Notes: a model not told the origin generated them from the letters alone. Numbered from the stretch's first letter, positions 17,053 through 25,958 are shown. The stretch: 64,000 bases of DNA from Variovorax paradoxus (GCF_009498455.1 NZ_CP045644.1:6513001-6577000); one strand, 5' to 3'. A program made the numbers and translations.

Positions 17053-18072
17053 CTACTTGCGCGCCTTCTCGATCTCCGCCATCAGCTCCTTGACGGTGGC
17101 CTCGCCGACCGACGCGGTGTACTTGTCGATCACCGGCTTCACTTTGGCGCGCAGCTTCGTCATCTCTTCGGGCGGCAGCTCGGAGACGGTCATGCCGGCC
17201 TTCTTGAGCGCGTCGAGCGCGCTGTCGGCGGCGCCGCGCGAGGCCTGGCGCTGGAACACGGTCGCTTCGGCGGCGGCCTCGTTGACGATCTTCTTCTCGT
17301 CGGCGCTCATGCCGTCCCAGGTCTTGCGGCTGATCAGCAGCGCCTGCGGGTTGTAGATGTGGCGGGTCTGGGTGATGTACTTCTGCACTTCCGCGAACTT
17401 GGACGACAGGATGGTCGTGTTCGGGTTCTCCTGGCCGTCGACCGCCTTCTGGTCGAGCGCGGGGTACAGCTCGGGGAACGGCAGCGGCGTGGCGTTGGCG
17501 CCCAGCGCGTTGAACATGTCGATGTAGATCGGCGACTGGATCACGCGGATCTTCAGGCCCGCGATGTCGTCGGCCTTGACGATCGGGCGCTTGCTGTTCG
17601 TCAGGTTGCGAAAGCCCAGGTCCCAGTAGCCCAGGCCGTGCAGCGCCTTGTCTTCGAGCTTGGCCATCATCTTCTGGCCGAAGGGGCCATCGGTGACCAC
17701 GTCGGCTTCCTTGCCGCTGTTGAAGAGGAACGGGAAGTCGAAGGCCGCGAACTCCTTCACCTGCGCCGACAGGATGCCGGCGTTGAGCACCGTCATCTCC
17801 ACCGTGCCGCCCTGCAGCGCCGACACGGTCTGCAGATCGCCGCCGAGCGTGCCGCCGGGGAACAGCTTCACGGTGATCTTGCCGCCCGACTTCGCGGCCA
17901 CGAGGTCGGCGAACTTCTGTGCGCCCTGCGCCTGCGGATGGCCGGCCTGGTTCTGGAACGCGAACTTGATGGTGCGCTCCTTGAGCTGCGCGAACGCGCC
18001 GGGAGCGGCGAACGCGAGGGTCGCCGCCACGGCGGCCAGCAGCAAGGTGCGCTTCGAATGCTTCGTCTTCAT
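17053..18072 (-). CDS. TRAP transporter solute-binding protein (DctP family)
   Basis: 339 residues. The signal peptide covers about residues 1-29 (ending GAFA before QLKERT). The mature body is a DctP receptor with IKFAFQNQAGHPQAQGAQKF, the ligand-contact region GYWDLGFRNLTNSKRPI, IRVIQSPIYIDMFNALGA and AVDGQENPNTT. It is clearly related to the receptor at 19105 but diverged. The only TRAP permease genes (dctQ, dctM) are in the divergent operon 2.5 kb away. It lies 47 bases downstream of iclR on the same strand and is probably co-transcribed with it. Confidence 0.9.
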   Translation of the reverse strand: MKTKHSKRTLLLAAVAATLAFAAPGAFAQLKERTIKFAFQNQAGHPQAQGAQKFADLVAAKSGGKITVKLFPGGTLGGDLQTVSALQGGTVEMTVLNAGILSAQVKEFAAFDFPFLFNSGKEADVVTDGPFGQKMMAKLEDKALHGLGYWDLGFRNLTNSKRPIVKADDIAGLKIRVIQSPIYIDMFNALGANATPLPFPELYPALDQKAVDGQENPNTTILSSKFAEVQKYITQTRHIYNPQALLISRKTWDGMSADEKKIVNEAAAEATVFQRQASRGAADSALDALKKAGMTVSELPPEEMTKLRAKVKPVIDKYTASVGEATVKELMAEIEKARK

Positions 18073-18119
18073 GGTGATGTCTCCTTCTCTTTTCTGGGGG
18101 GTGGTGAAACCGGCAGGGC

Positions 18120-18902
18120 CTACGCCCTCTTCTTGAACAACGCCGAGGCCCCGCTGGCGCGCGCCACCTCTTCGGCGGCCTGGCACAGCGCCGGCCCGAG
18201 CGCTTCCATGCGTTGCGGCGTGAGCCGCACCGACGGGCCCGCGATGGTGACGACCCCGATCGCCGTGCCGTCGGCGCCGAACACGGGCGCGGCCATGGCG
18301 GTCATCGCGGGGGCGAACACCTCGTTGATCATGCTGAAGCCGCGCTGGCGCGCCGCCTTCACGAAAGCCATCACGGCCTTGAGCGACGTGGGCGCCTTGG
18401 GGCCGAAGTCTTCGGGCTTGCCCAGCCCCTTCTTGGCAACCAGCGCCATGGCGTCGTCCTCGCCCATGGTCGACAGCCACGCGTGCCCGGCCGCGCTGCA
18501 CGAAAGCGCGACCGACAGGCCCATGTCGGGGTCGTAGCGCAGGCCGTGCGTGGCGCCCTGCGCCTTGGCGACGAAGGTCAGGTCTTCGCCGTCGACCACC
18601 GCCAGGCGCACGAGCTCGCCCGAGGTCGAGGCCAACTGGTCGAGCAGCGGCTGCGCGATGTCGACGATGCCCGATCGGCTGAGGAACGACAGGCTGATCG
18701 ACACCAGCTTGATCGTCAGCACGTAGTGGCCGTCGCGCGCCTCCTGCCGCACGTAGCCGCAGCGGATGAGCTCCGCGAGTAATCGGTGCGATGCACTCAA
18801 GGGAATCTGCAATTCGCTGGCCAACGCCGACAGCGCGCACCCCTCGGGATGCTCCGCCAGATGTTCCAGCACCTTGAAGCTGCGTTCCAGTATTCCGCTC
18901 AT
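18120..18902 (-). CDS. IclR-family transcriptional regulator
   Basis: 260 residues. An N-terminal winged helix (about 1-65: ILERSFKVLEHLAEHPEG, LSASHRLLAELIRCGYV) precedes an IclR effector domain (about 75-255: LRYDPDMGLSVALSCSAAGHAW, GFSMINEVFAPAMTAMAAPV). It is divergent from the receptor-aroQ-dctQM operon and in tandem with another receptor gene, so it sits centrally to control both. IclR relatives such as PcaU or PobR sense aromatic acids; an aromatic or alicyclic acid effector would fit the neighbouring dehydroquinate dehydratase. It is a paralogue of the regulator at 32729, roughly three-quarters identical by eye. Confidence 0.92.
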   Translation of the reverse strand: MSGILERSFKVLEHLAEHPEGCALSALASELQIPLSASHRLLAELIRCGYVRQEARDGHYVLTIKLVSISLSFLSRSGIVDIAQPLLDQLASTSGELVRLAVVDGEDLTFVAKAQGATHGLRYDPDMGLSVALSCSAAGHAWLSTMGEDDAMALVAKKGLGKPEDFGPKAPTSLKAVMAFVKAARQRGFSMINEVFAPAMTAMAAPVFGADGTAIGVVTIAGPSVRLTPQRMEALGPALCQAAEEVARASGASALFKKRA

Positions 18903-18987
18903 GTCGTCCTCCGGGTGTCGTCTCGTCAACGCGGGCGATGAGGCCCGCCGCTCGTGGGTCGCCAGCGTAGCAGAACTCGGGGAAGGG

Positions 18988-19012
18988 ATTTCCATTATGG
19001 AAATTCTTTCCA
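18988..19012. promoter_or_regulatory. IclR operator candidate (overlapping palindromes)
   Basis: ATTTCCA-TTA-TGGAAAT (18988-19004) is a perfect 7+3+7 palindrome. It overlaps TGGAA-ATTCT-TTCCA (18998-19012), also perfect. The site lies between the divergent iclR and TRAP receptor genes, 93 bases before the receptor start. Nearly the same 15 bases recur at 32677-32691 beside the paralogous iclR. Confidence 0.65.
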
Positions 19013-19104
19013 ACAAAAATACGATCGCCTCCATCCTGCGTTTTTTCTTCACCTCTGTTCCCTCTTTCTTCCCCTTTTTCTTCCTTCCCGCCTGAGGACC
19101 CTTC

Positions 19105-20103
19105 GTGAAACTTCTTCGTATGCTTGCCGTGGCCGGCCTGTGCGCCGGCCTCACCGCCCCGTCGTGGGCGCAGCAGGAGCGCGTGATCCGCTTCGGCCAC
19201 CTCAACAACGCCGACCATCCCGTGAGCTTCGGCGTCAAGCGCTTCGCCGAGCTGCTCTCGGCCAAGAGCGGCGGCAAGATGAAGGTGCAGGAGTTCCCCG
19301 CCTCGCAGCTGGGCAACGAGATGCAGCAGCAGTCGGCGCTGCAAGGCGGCGTGCAGCAGATGTCGGCACCGGCCACCACCTCGCTGGCCGGCATCGTCAA
19401 GGAGTTCGGCCTCGTCGACTTCCCCTTCTCGGTGAACAACTTCGCGCAGGCCGATGCACTGCTCGACGGGCCGCTGGGCCAGGCATTGATCGCCAAGCTC
19501 CCCGAGAAGGGCCTCGTTGCTCTGGGCTACTGGGACTTGGGCTTTCGCAACGTGACGAACAGCAAGCGCCCGATCGCCAAGCCTGAAGACCTCGAGGGTT
19601 TGAAGATCCGCGTGATCCCCAACCCCGTGTTCCTCGAGACCTTCAAGGCCTTCAAGGCCAACCCGGTGCCGATGCCTTTCGCCGAGCTGTACGGTGCGCT
19701 GGAAGCCAAGGCGGTCGATGGGCAAGAGAACCCGTATGCGGTGATCCTGTCGAACAAGTTCTACGAAGTGCAGAAGTTCGTGAGCGCCACGAACCACGTC
19801 TACGCCGCCAACATCGTGCTGGTGAGCAAGAAGTTCTGGGACTCGCTCACGCCGGCCGAGCAGAAGATGATGAACGACGCGGCCAACGAGGCACGCGGTT
19901 ATCAGCGGCAAGTCAGCCGTGCGGCTGCACAGAAGTCCGTCGGCGAACTGCAGGCCAAGGGCGCGCAGTTCAACGAACTCAGCACGCCCGAGCAGAAGCG
20001 CATGCGCGAGATCGCCAAGCCCGTCGTCGACAAGTTCGCCGCCCAGTACGACCCCGCCATCGTCAAGCTCTACAACGACGAGCTCGTACGCATCCGCAAG
20101 TAA
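19105..20103 (+). CDS. dctP: TRAP transporter solute-binding protein (DctP family), first gene of a TRAP-aroQ operon
   Basis: 332 residues from a GTG start with GAGGA eight bases upstream. The signal peptide is about residues 1-22 (ending SWA before QQERV). The receptor body has HLNNADHPVSFGVKRFAEL, GYWDLGFRNVTNSKRPI, KIRVIPNPVFLETFKAFKAN and AVDGQENPYAVI. It heads an operon with aroQ, dctQ and dctM, so it should feed that permease. From residue 23 on it is nearly identical to the orphan receptor at 31580 (eight differences in 310 residues). Ligand is probably quinate, shikimate or a dehydro derivative, inferred from aroQ. Confidence 0.93.
   Translation: MKLLRMLAVAGLCAGLTAPSWAQQERVIRFGHLNNADHPVSFGVKRFAELLSAKSGGKMKVQEFPASQLGNEMQQQSALQGGVQQMSAPATTSLAGIVKEFGLVDFPFSVNNFAQADALLDGPLGQALIAKLPEKGLVALGYWDLGFRNVTNSKRPIAKPEDLEGLKIRVIPNPVFLETFKAFKANPVPMPFAELYGALEAKAVDGQENPYAVILSNKFYEVQKFVSATNHVYAANIVLVSKKFWDSLTPAEQKMMNDAANEARGYQRQVSRAAAQKSVGELQAKGAQFNELSTPEQKRMREIAKPVVDKFAAQYDPAIVKLYNDELVRIRK
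19171..20103 (+). repeat. Duplicated TRAP receptor tract, copy 1
   Basis: The 933 bases coding the mature receptor match, in reverse orientation, 31580-32512, which has exactly the same length. The first 150 bases differ at only a few third positions. Similarity stops at the signal-peptide junction, and the signal peptides are unrelated. Confidence 0.85.
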
Positions 20104-20139
20104 ACAAGCAAGCCAGTCAGTCCCTCACCGAAGCTCCCC

Positions 20140-20601
20140 ATGAAGATCCTCGTTCTCCACGGCCCCAACCTCAACCTGTTCGGTCGCCGCGAACCCCACA
20201 TCTACGGCAAGACCACGCTCGCCGAAATCAACGCGCAGCTGCAGGCGCTCGCCGTCGAACTCGGCGTGACGCTCGAAACCATCCAGTCGAACCACGAAGG
20301 CGACCTGATCGACTTCCTGCACGCCCACATCGACGATGCGCAAGGTGCGCTGGTGAACCCCGCCGGCCTCACGCAGCACGGCGTGCCGCTGCATGACGCG
20401 ATCAAGGCGATGCCGTTCCCGACCATCGAGGTCCACATGTCCAACATCGCCGCGCGCGAGGCATGGCGTGCGCATTCGATCATCTCGCCGGCGGTGAAGG
20501 GCACGGTCCAGGGCCTGGGTCCGCTGTCGTACCTGGCCGCGCTGCGCGCGCTGGTCGACATGCAGCGCCAGGCGCAAGCGCAAGCACAGGCCTCCGCATG
20601 A
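20140..20601 (+). CDS. aroQ: Type II 3-dehydroquinate dehydratase
   Basis: 153 residues. Interconverts 3-dehydroquinate and 3-dehydroshikimate. Motifs: GPNLNLFGRREPHIYG with the flexible-lid arginine and catalytic Tyr22, QSNHEGDLID, LVNPAGLTQHGVPL, and EVHMSNIAAREAWR with the catalytic His. The C-terminus carries a Gln/Ala repeat (QAQAQAQA). It lies between the TRAP receptor and dctQ and overlaps dctQ by ATGA, an unusual setting for a housekeeping aroQ. A catabolic role in quinate or shikimate use is the natural reading. Confidence 0.93.
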   Translation: MKILVLHGPNLNLFGRREPHIYGKTTLAEINAQLQALAVELGVTLETIQSNHEGDLIDFLHAHIDDAQGALVNPAGLTQHGVPLHDAIKAMPFPTIEVHMSNIAAREAWRAHSIISPAVKGTVQGLGPLSYLAALRALVDMQRQAQAQAQASA

Positions 20602-21164
20602 CCCGCTGGCTCGACCGGTGCTGCACCGGCATCGAGGCGCTGATCGCGGCCGCGCTCGCGGTCATGGTCGTGCTCGTGTTCGGCAACGTGGTGCTGCGCT
20701 ACGGCTTCAACTCGGGCATCACGGTGTCCGAGGAAATCTCGCGCTGGCTCTTCATCTGGATGACCTTCCTGGGCGCCGTGGTGGCGCTGAAGGAGCACGG
20801 CCACCTGGGTGTCGACATGGTGGTGCAGAAGCTGCCGCCCATCGGCAAGAAGATCTGCCTGGCCGTCGGCCATGCGGTGATGCTCTACATCGTCTGGCTG
20901 CTGCTGCAGGGCAGCATCGCGCAGGCGCGCATCAACTGGGACGTGACGGCGCCCGTCACCGGTGCGTCGATGGCCATCGTCTACGCCGCGGGCATCGTGT
21001 TCTCGGTGCTCGCCGGGCTCATCCTGGCGCTCGACCTGCTGCGCCTGCTCACGGGCCGCATCGCCGACCATGAGCTGGTGATGGTGCAGGAGTCGGAAGA
21101 AGCGGTGCAACTGCAGCAGATCCTGGGGTCGCAGGGCGCCAAGGAACCGGGGGCACGGCCATGA
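20598..21164 (+). CDS. dctQ: TRAP transporter small permease subunit
   Basis: 188 residues with four transmembrane helices (about residues 12-32, 50-68, 90-110, 128-150). DctQ family text is NVVLRYGFNSGITVSEEISRW split around the first loop, and KEHGHLGVDMVV. A soluble C-terminal tail of about 35 residues follows. It joins the large subunit and the periplasmic receptor in sodium-driven uptake of organic acids. It overlaps aroQ upstream and dctM downstream by ATGA junctions. Confidence 0.93.
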   Translation: MTRWLDRCCTGIEALIAAALAVMVVLVFGNVVLRYGFNSGITVSEEISRWLFIWMTFLGAVVALKEHGHLGVDMVVQKLPPIGKKICLAVGHAVMLYIVWLLLQGSIAQARINWDVTAPVTGASMAIVYAAGIVFSVLAGLILALDLLRLLTGRIADHELVMVQESEEAVQLQQILGSQGAKEPGARP

Positions 21165-22441
21165 CCATCCTCGTCTTCGTCGGCTCGCTGCTGCTCGCCA
21201 TGGCGATGGGCATTCCCATTGCCTTCTCGCTGCTGGCCAGCGGTGTCGCGCTGATGTGGCACCTCGACCTGTTCGACGCGCAGATCCTCACGCAGAACGT
21301 GATCGGCGGCGCCGACAGCTTTCCGCTGCTGGCCGTGCCCTTCTTCATGCTCGCGGGCGAGATCATGAACGTGGGCGGGCTGTCCAAGCGCATCGTCGAC
21401 TTCGCGCTCGCGCTCGTCGGCCACGTGAAGGGCGGCCTGGGCTACGTGACCATCATGGCCGGCTGCCTGCTGTCGGCGCTCTCGGGATCGGCCGTGGCCG
21501 ACGCCGCCGCGCTCACCGCGCTGCTGCTGCCGATGATGGTGCGCGCGGGCCACGACAAGCCGCGCGCGGCCGGCCTCATTGCGGCCACCGGCGTGATCGG
21601 CCCCGTGATCCCGCCGAGCATCGGCCTCGTGATCTTCGGCGTGGCGGCCAACGTGTCGATCTCCAAGCTGTTTCTCGCGGCCATCGTGCCCGGGCTGCTG
21701 ATCGGCGGCGCGCTGTGGATCACCTGGGCCTGGCTGGTGCGGCGCGAAAAGATCGTGCCGCCGCCGCGCAAGTCGTCGGCCGAGATTGCCGCCGCCTTCC
21801 GCAACGCGCTGTGGGCGCTGATGCTGCCGGTGATCATCCTCGTGGGCCTGCGCATGGGCGTGTTCACGCCCACCGAGGCCGCGGTGGTGGCCGCCGTGTA
21901 TGCGCTCTTCGTGTCGACGGTGGTGTACCGCGAGATCACCTGGAAAGACCTGTACGCCATCTTCGTGAACGCGGCCAAGACCAGCGCCATCGTGATGTTC
22001 CTGATCGCCGCGGCCATGGTGAGCGCCTGGCTCATCACGGTGGCCGACCTGCCCTCGAAGATCGTGGGCATGCTGCAGCCGTTCATGGACAACCGGATGC
22101 TGCTCATGATCGCGATCATGGTGCTCGTGATGGTGGTGGGCACGGCCATGGACATGACGCCGACCATCCTCATCCTCACGCCCGTGCTCATGCCCGTGGT
22201 GAAGGCGGCCGGCATCGACCCCGTGTACTTCGGCGTGCTGTTCATCATCAACAACTCGATCGGCCTGGTCACGCCGCCGGTGGGCACGGTGCTCAACGTG
22301 GTGGCGGGCGTGGGCAAGATCTCGATGGACGACGTCACGCGCGGCGTGGTGCCGTTCATGCTGGCCGAGTTCGCGATCCTGTTCCTGATGGTGGCGTTTC
22401 CGCAGCTGGTGATCGTGCCGGCGCGGTGGTTCGGGGGCTGA
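21161..22441 (+). CDS. dctM: TRAP transporter large permease subunit
   Basis: 426 residues, about 12 hydrophobic helices, normal length for DctM. Family features: VPFFMLAGEIMNVGGLSKRI, LSGSAVADAAAL, ATGVIGPVIPPSIGLVIFGV, VGTAMDMTPTILILTPVLMP and NNSIGLVTPPVGTVLNVV. It is the ion-coupled translocation channel for the operon's receptor. This is the only large TRAP subunit in the window, although three TRAP receptors are present. Confidence 0.95.
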   Translation: MTILVFVGSLLLAMAMGIPIAFSLLASGVALMWHLDLFDAQILTQNVIGGADSFPLLAVPFFMLAGEIMNVGGLSKRIVDFALALVGHVKGGLGYVTIMAGCLLSALSGSAVADAAALTALLLPMMVRAGHDKPRAAGLIAATGVIGPVIPPSIGLVIFGVAANVSISKLFLAAIVPGLLIGGALWITWAWLVRREKIVPPPRKSSAEIAAAFRNALWALMLPVIILVGLRMGVFTPTEAAVVAAVYALFVSTVVYREITWKDLYAIFVNAAKTSAIVMFLIAAAMVSAWLITVADLPSKIVGMLQPFMDNRMLLMIAIMVLVMVVGTAMDMTPTILILTPVLMPVVKAAGIDPVYFGVLFIINNSIGLVTPPVGTVLNVVAGVGKISMDDVTRGVVPFMLAEFAILFLMVAFPQLVIVPARWFGG

Positions 22442-22445
22442 GCCG

Positions 22446-23861
22446 ATGCGCGCCCTCTGCCTCGCCGCGCTCGCGCTGTTCGCGAGCCTGCCCATCGCCG
22501 CCCAAGACCTTGCGCAAGACCCCGAGCGCGAGGTGCTGCCCGAGCAGCGTCAGCGGCTGGCCTTCATCGCGCCCTCCGGCCTCGCGCCGCTGAGAAGCGG
22601 CAAGGCGGTGTTCAGCGCCTTTCACGTGACGATCGGCCAGGAGCTGTGGGTCACCGACGGCAGCAACGCGGGCACCACGCTGCTGAAGGACATCCGCCCG
22701 GGCTTCCGCGGCTCGTTCCCCGCCGGACAGGTCGCGTTCAAAGGCCACGTCTACACCACGGCCACCGACGGCGCGAGCGGGCTCGAACTGTGGCGCACCG
22801 ACGGCACCGCCGCCGGCACGGCGCAGGTGATCGACCTGCGCCCCGGCGGGGAAGGCGCGATGCCCAACGAGCTGACCGTGTTCCGCGACGCGCTCTACTT
22901 CGTGGCCGACGACGGCCAGACCGGCTTCCAGGTGTGGAAGACCACGGGCGATGCGAAGGGCACCACGCGCGTCTCCGCCGTCGACGCCGGGCCGCGCGCC
23001 CTCACCCGCCAGCTCACCGTGGCCGGGTCGCGCCTGTTCTTCACCGCGACCACGCGCACGCAGGGCCACGAGCTCTGGGTGACCGACGGCACGCCCGAGC
23101 ACACGCGCCTCGTGAAAGACATCCGCCCGGGCCTGGAGGACGCGGGCATCCAGAACCTCACGGCCGTGGGCAACGACGTGTACTTCACCGCGCACGACGG
23201 CGAACACGGCGTCGAGCTGTGGAAGAGCGATGGCACCGAACACGGCACCCAGCTCGTGAAAGACTTGCGCCCCGGCGCCGCGCCCTCGCGGCCCGCGCAT
23301 CTCGCGGCTGTGGGCCGCACGCTGTACTTCTCGGCCGACGACGGCGTGCACGGCATCGAGCTGTGGAAGACCGACGGCACCGCGAAGGGCTCGGTGCTGG
23401 TGAAGGACATCCGGCCGGGCCCGAGCGGCTCCGTGTCGAGCGCGATCGCCGTGATGGGCGGCAAGCTCTACTTCGCGGCGACCGACGGCGTGTCGGGCGC
23501 GGAGCTGTGGCGCAGCGACGGCTCGGCCGCGGGCACGGTGCGCGTGAAGGACATTGCACCGGGCGCGGAGAACGGCTCGCCGGCGCGCCTTGCCGTCATC
23601 GGCACGCGCCTGTGGTTTGCGGCGAACGGCGGCGGTGGCCGTGGCGTCGAGCCGTGGACCAGCGACGGCACGACGGCCGGCACGCGCGCCGTGGCCGACC
23701 TCGCCGCGGGCGAACGCCACGCCATGCCACTGGGCTTTCGTGCGCTCGGCGACGCGGTGCTCTTCGTCGCTGACGACGGCTATGGCAACGACCGACTGTG
23801 GTCCCATCGCAAGGACAAGGTGACGTTGATCGGCGACTCGCTCAAGGCGCGGCTGCGCTGA
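22446..23861 (+). CDS. Secreted ELWxxDGT-repeat protein
   Basis: 471 residues. A signal peptide (about 1-19, ending IAA before QDL) is followed by roughly eight tandem repeats of about 48 residues, each centred on ELWxTDGT and AGT-xLVKDIRPG. Clear copies read ELWVTDGS, ELWRTDGT, ELWVTDGT, ELWKSDGT, ELWKTDGT and ELWRSDGS, with QVWKTTGD and EPWTSDGT more worn. Such repeats fold as a beta-propeller; biochemical function is unknown. It starts five bases after dctM. Its 3' end overlaps the convergent peptidase gene by 20 bases. Confidence 0.85.
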   Translation: MRALCLAALALFASLPIAAQDLAQDPEREVLPEQRQRLAFIAPSGLAPLRSGKAVFSAFHVTIGQELWVTDGSNAGTTLLKDIRPGFRGSFPAGQVAFKGHVYTTATDGASGLELWRTDGTAAGTAQVIDLRPGGEGAMPNELTVFRDALYFVADDGQTGFQVWKTTGDAKGTTRVSAVDAGPRALTRQLTVAGSRLFFTATTRTQGHELWVTDGTPEHTRLVKDIRPGLEDAGIQNLTAVGNDVYFTAHDGEHGVELWKSDGTEHGTQLVKDLRPGAAPSRPAHLAAVGRTLYFSADDGVHGIELWKTDGTAKGSVLVKDIRPGPSGSVSSAIAVMGGKLYFAATDGVSGAELWRSDGSAAGTVRVKDIAPGAENGSPARLAVIGTRLWFAANGGGGRGVEPWTSDGTTAGTRAVADLAAGERHAMPLGFRALGDAVLFVADDGYGNDRLWSHRKDKVTLIGDSLKARLR

Positions 23862-24774
23862 TGCCGAAGGCCTGCGTGGCTGCGTAGTCACGCAAGGCCT
23901 GCTGCATGGCCGCCGCGATGGCCGGGTGCGTCGGATCGTGGCCCGCGGCCTGCGCCCACTGCAGCGGCGCGCCCAACACCTGCGCCAATGCCTGCGCGCC
24001 CTCGGGCGGACACAGCGCATCGTGCGTGCCATGCACGATCAGCGTGGGAACAGCAGGCAATGCGGCGCAGCGCTGCAGCAGCGTGGGCGCATCGAGCCAG
24101 CAGCCATGCCGCAAATAGTGGCTCTGCACGCGGTAACGCGCGACGAGCCGCGGCAGCATCGCCTCGTCGAGCGGCGGTGCGACACCGCCGGTGGCGAGGC
24201 GCTGTTCCCAGTCGAACCATTGACGCGTCAGCTCGCACTGCCGCGCCCAGGTGCCATGCGCGAAGACCTCGGCGATCGGCACCGTCACCGGGCACCGCCG
24301 TTGCTCGGCCTCGTCCCACAGCGCGCGCCATGCAGGGCCGTCGTGCTGCAGGGCGCCAGCGAAGAGCGCGAGGATGTCGCTCTCTCGCGCGAGGAACACG
24401 TTGCGCAGCAGCAGGCCCGCGACGGCCTCGGGTGCATCGAGCGCATGCATCAGCGCCAGCGTGGCGCCCCACGAGCCGCCCACCACCAGCCATCGGTCGA
24501 TGCGCAGGTGCGCGCGCAGCAGCTTCAGATCAGCCAGAAGATCGGCGAGCGTGTTGTGTTCGATCGATCCTGCGGGGGTGCTGAGGCCCGAACCGCGCTG
24601 GTCGGGGCAGACGATGCGGTAGTGCGCCGGATCGAAGTCCCGGCGCAACAGCGGCGAGCAGCCCGAGCCCGGCCCGCCATGCAGCACCACCACGGGCAGG
24701 CCTGCGCGGTTGCCGTGCTCCTCGACATGCATCACATGCCCGCCGCCCAGAGGCAGGCGATGAGTGATCGTCAT
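23842..24774 (-). CDS. Proline iminopeptidase-like S33 hydrolase at the end of the pqq operon
   Basis: 310 residues, alpha/beta hydrolase of peptidase family S33. Motifs: HGGPGSGC near residue 32, DQRGSGLS, nucleophile S101 in GGSWGATLAL, then HGTHDALCPPEGA and GHDPTHP for Asp and His. True members cleave N-terminal proline from peptides. An alternative TTG start at 24792 overlaps the pqqE stop (TTGA), which would couple translation; the ATG at 24774 lies 14 bases past that stop. Position directly after pqqABCDE suggests a peptide-processing task, but a general aminopeptidase role is equally possible. Confidence 0.82.
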   Translation of the reverse strand: MTITHRLPLGGGHVMHVEEHGNRAGLPVVVLHGGPGSGCSPLLRRDFDPAHYRIVCPDQRGSGLSTPAGSIEHNTLADLLADLKLLRAHLRIDRWLVVGGSWGATLALMHALDAPEAVAGLLLRNVFLARESDILALFAGALQHDGPAWRALWDEAEQRRCPVTVPIAEVFAHGTWARQCELTRQWFDWEQRLATGGVAPPLDEAMLPRLVARYRVQSHYLRHGCWLDAPTLLQRCAALPAVPTLIVHGTHDALCPPEGAQALAQVLGAPLQWAQAAGHDPTHPAIAAAMQQALRDYAATQAFGISAAAP

Positions 24775-24788
24775 CGGCGCGTGCCTGC

Positions 24789-25958
24789 TCAAGCTGACGC
24801 GTTCGCGTCGGTGCGAAAGACGAGTTCGCCCGCGCGCCGTGCGCCCGGCACGAAGCGGATCGGCGTGCCGACGTCGCGCGGATCACCCGCCGCCTTGACC
24901 ATCGCCTCGACCTCGTCATGCCGCGGACTCTTCGGGCACACCGGGTCCGTGGCCGCCGCGTCGCCGGTCAGCAGGAAGGCCTGGCAGCGACAGCCGCCGT
25001 GGTCCTTCTCCTTCTCGTCGCAGCTCTGGCAGGTGCTGCTCATCCAGCCCGTGCCGCGGTAGGCGCCGAAGGCCGGGCTCTCCTGCCAGATGCTGCGGAT
25101 GCTGTGCTCGCGCACATTGGGAAAGTCGAGCCCGGGCAGCATGCGCGCGCTGTGGCACGGCAACGCCACGCCGTCGGGCGCGACCACGAGGAACACGCTG
25201 CCCCACCCCGCCATGCAGGGCTTGGGCTTGCCCTCGGCGTAGTCGGGCACGACCCAGAGGATCTTCATGCGGCCGTCCAGGCGCGGGCGATGGGTTTCGA
25301 CCACCGCCTCGGCCGTGACCAGCATGTCGCGCGAGGGCATCAGCATCTCGCGGTTGCGCCAGGCCCAGCCGTAGTACTGCACGTTGGCGAGTTCGAGAAA
25401 GTCGGCTTCCATCGCCTCGGCCATCTCGATGATGCGGCCCACGTGCGGCAGGTTGTAGCGGTGCATCACGCAGTTCAGCACCATCGGGTAGCCGAGGTCC
25501 TTGATGGTGCGGGCCACGCGCTGCTTGAGGTCGAAGGTCTTCGTGGAGCTGAGGAAGTCGTTGAGCTCGCGGCTCGAATCCTGGAATGACAGCTGGATGT
25601 GGTCCAGCCCTGCTTGCTTCAACGTTTCGGCGCGCTGCGGCGTGAGGCCCACGCCCGAGGTGATCAGGTTGGTATAGAAGCCGAGCGCGTGCGCCGCCGC
25701 GACCAGCTCGGGCAGGTCGTCGCGCAGCAGCGGCTCGCCGCCCGAAAAGCCCAGCTGCACCGCACCCATTGCACGTGCCTCGCGGAACACGCGGATCCAT
25801 TCGTCCGTGCCCAGCTCTTCGCGGTAGCGCGTGTAGTCGACCGGGTTGGAGCAGAAGGCGCAGTGCAGCGGACAGCGGTACGTCAGCTCGGCCAGCAGCC
25901 ACAGCGGCGGCTTGGCCGCGACGCTGGACTGCAACTCAGCGGATCCAGTGGCGTCCAT
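24789..25958 (-). CDS. pqqE: PqqE, PqqA peptide cyclase (radical SAM)
   Basis: 389 residues. Links a Glu and a Tyr of PqqA by a C-C bond, the first step of PQQ synthesis. The radical-SAM cluster motif is CPLHCAFCSNP and the glycine-rich SAM motif is LGFSGGEPLLRDDL. A C-terminal SPASM domain with auxiliary Fe-S cysteines includes STCQSCDEKEKDHGGCRCQAF in parts. I chose the ATG at 25958 ([10 protein letters not shown]), 22 bases inside pqqD; an ATG at 25991 would overlap it more. It works with PqqD, which presents the peptide. Confidence 0.95.
   Translation of the reverse strand: MDATGSAELQSSVAAKPPLWLLAELTYRCPLHCAFCSNPVDYTRYREELGTDEWIRVFREARAMGAVQLGFSGGEPLLRDDLPELVAAAHALGFYTNLITSGVGLTPQRAETLKQAGLDHIQLSFQDSSRELNDFLSSTKTFDLKQRVARTIKDLGYPMVLNCVMHRYNLPHVGRIIEMAEAMEADFLELANVQYYGWAWRNREMLMPSRDMLVTAEAVVETHRPRLDGRMKILWVVPDYAEGKPKPCMAGWGSVFLVVAPDGVALPCHSARMLPGLDFPNVREHSIRSIWQESPAFGAYRGTGWMSSTCQSCDEKEKDHGGCRCQAFLLTGDAAATDPVCPKSPRHDEVEAMVKAAGDPRDVGTPIRFVPGARRAGELVFRTDANASA

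Noticed and set aside
20140..20601. Ordinary biosynthetic aroQ (usually beside accB/accC)
   Set aside because: It lies between TRAP genes with coupled translation, so a catabolic role is the better reading; the biosynthetic copy should be elsewhere.
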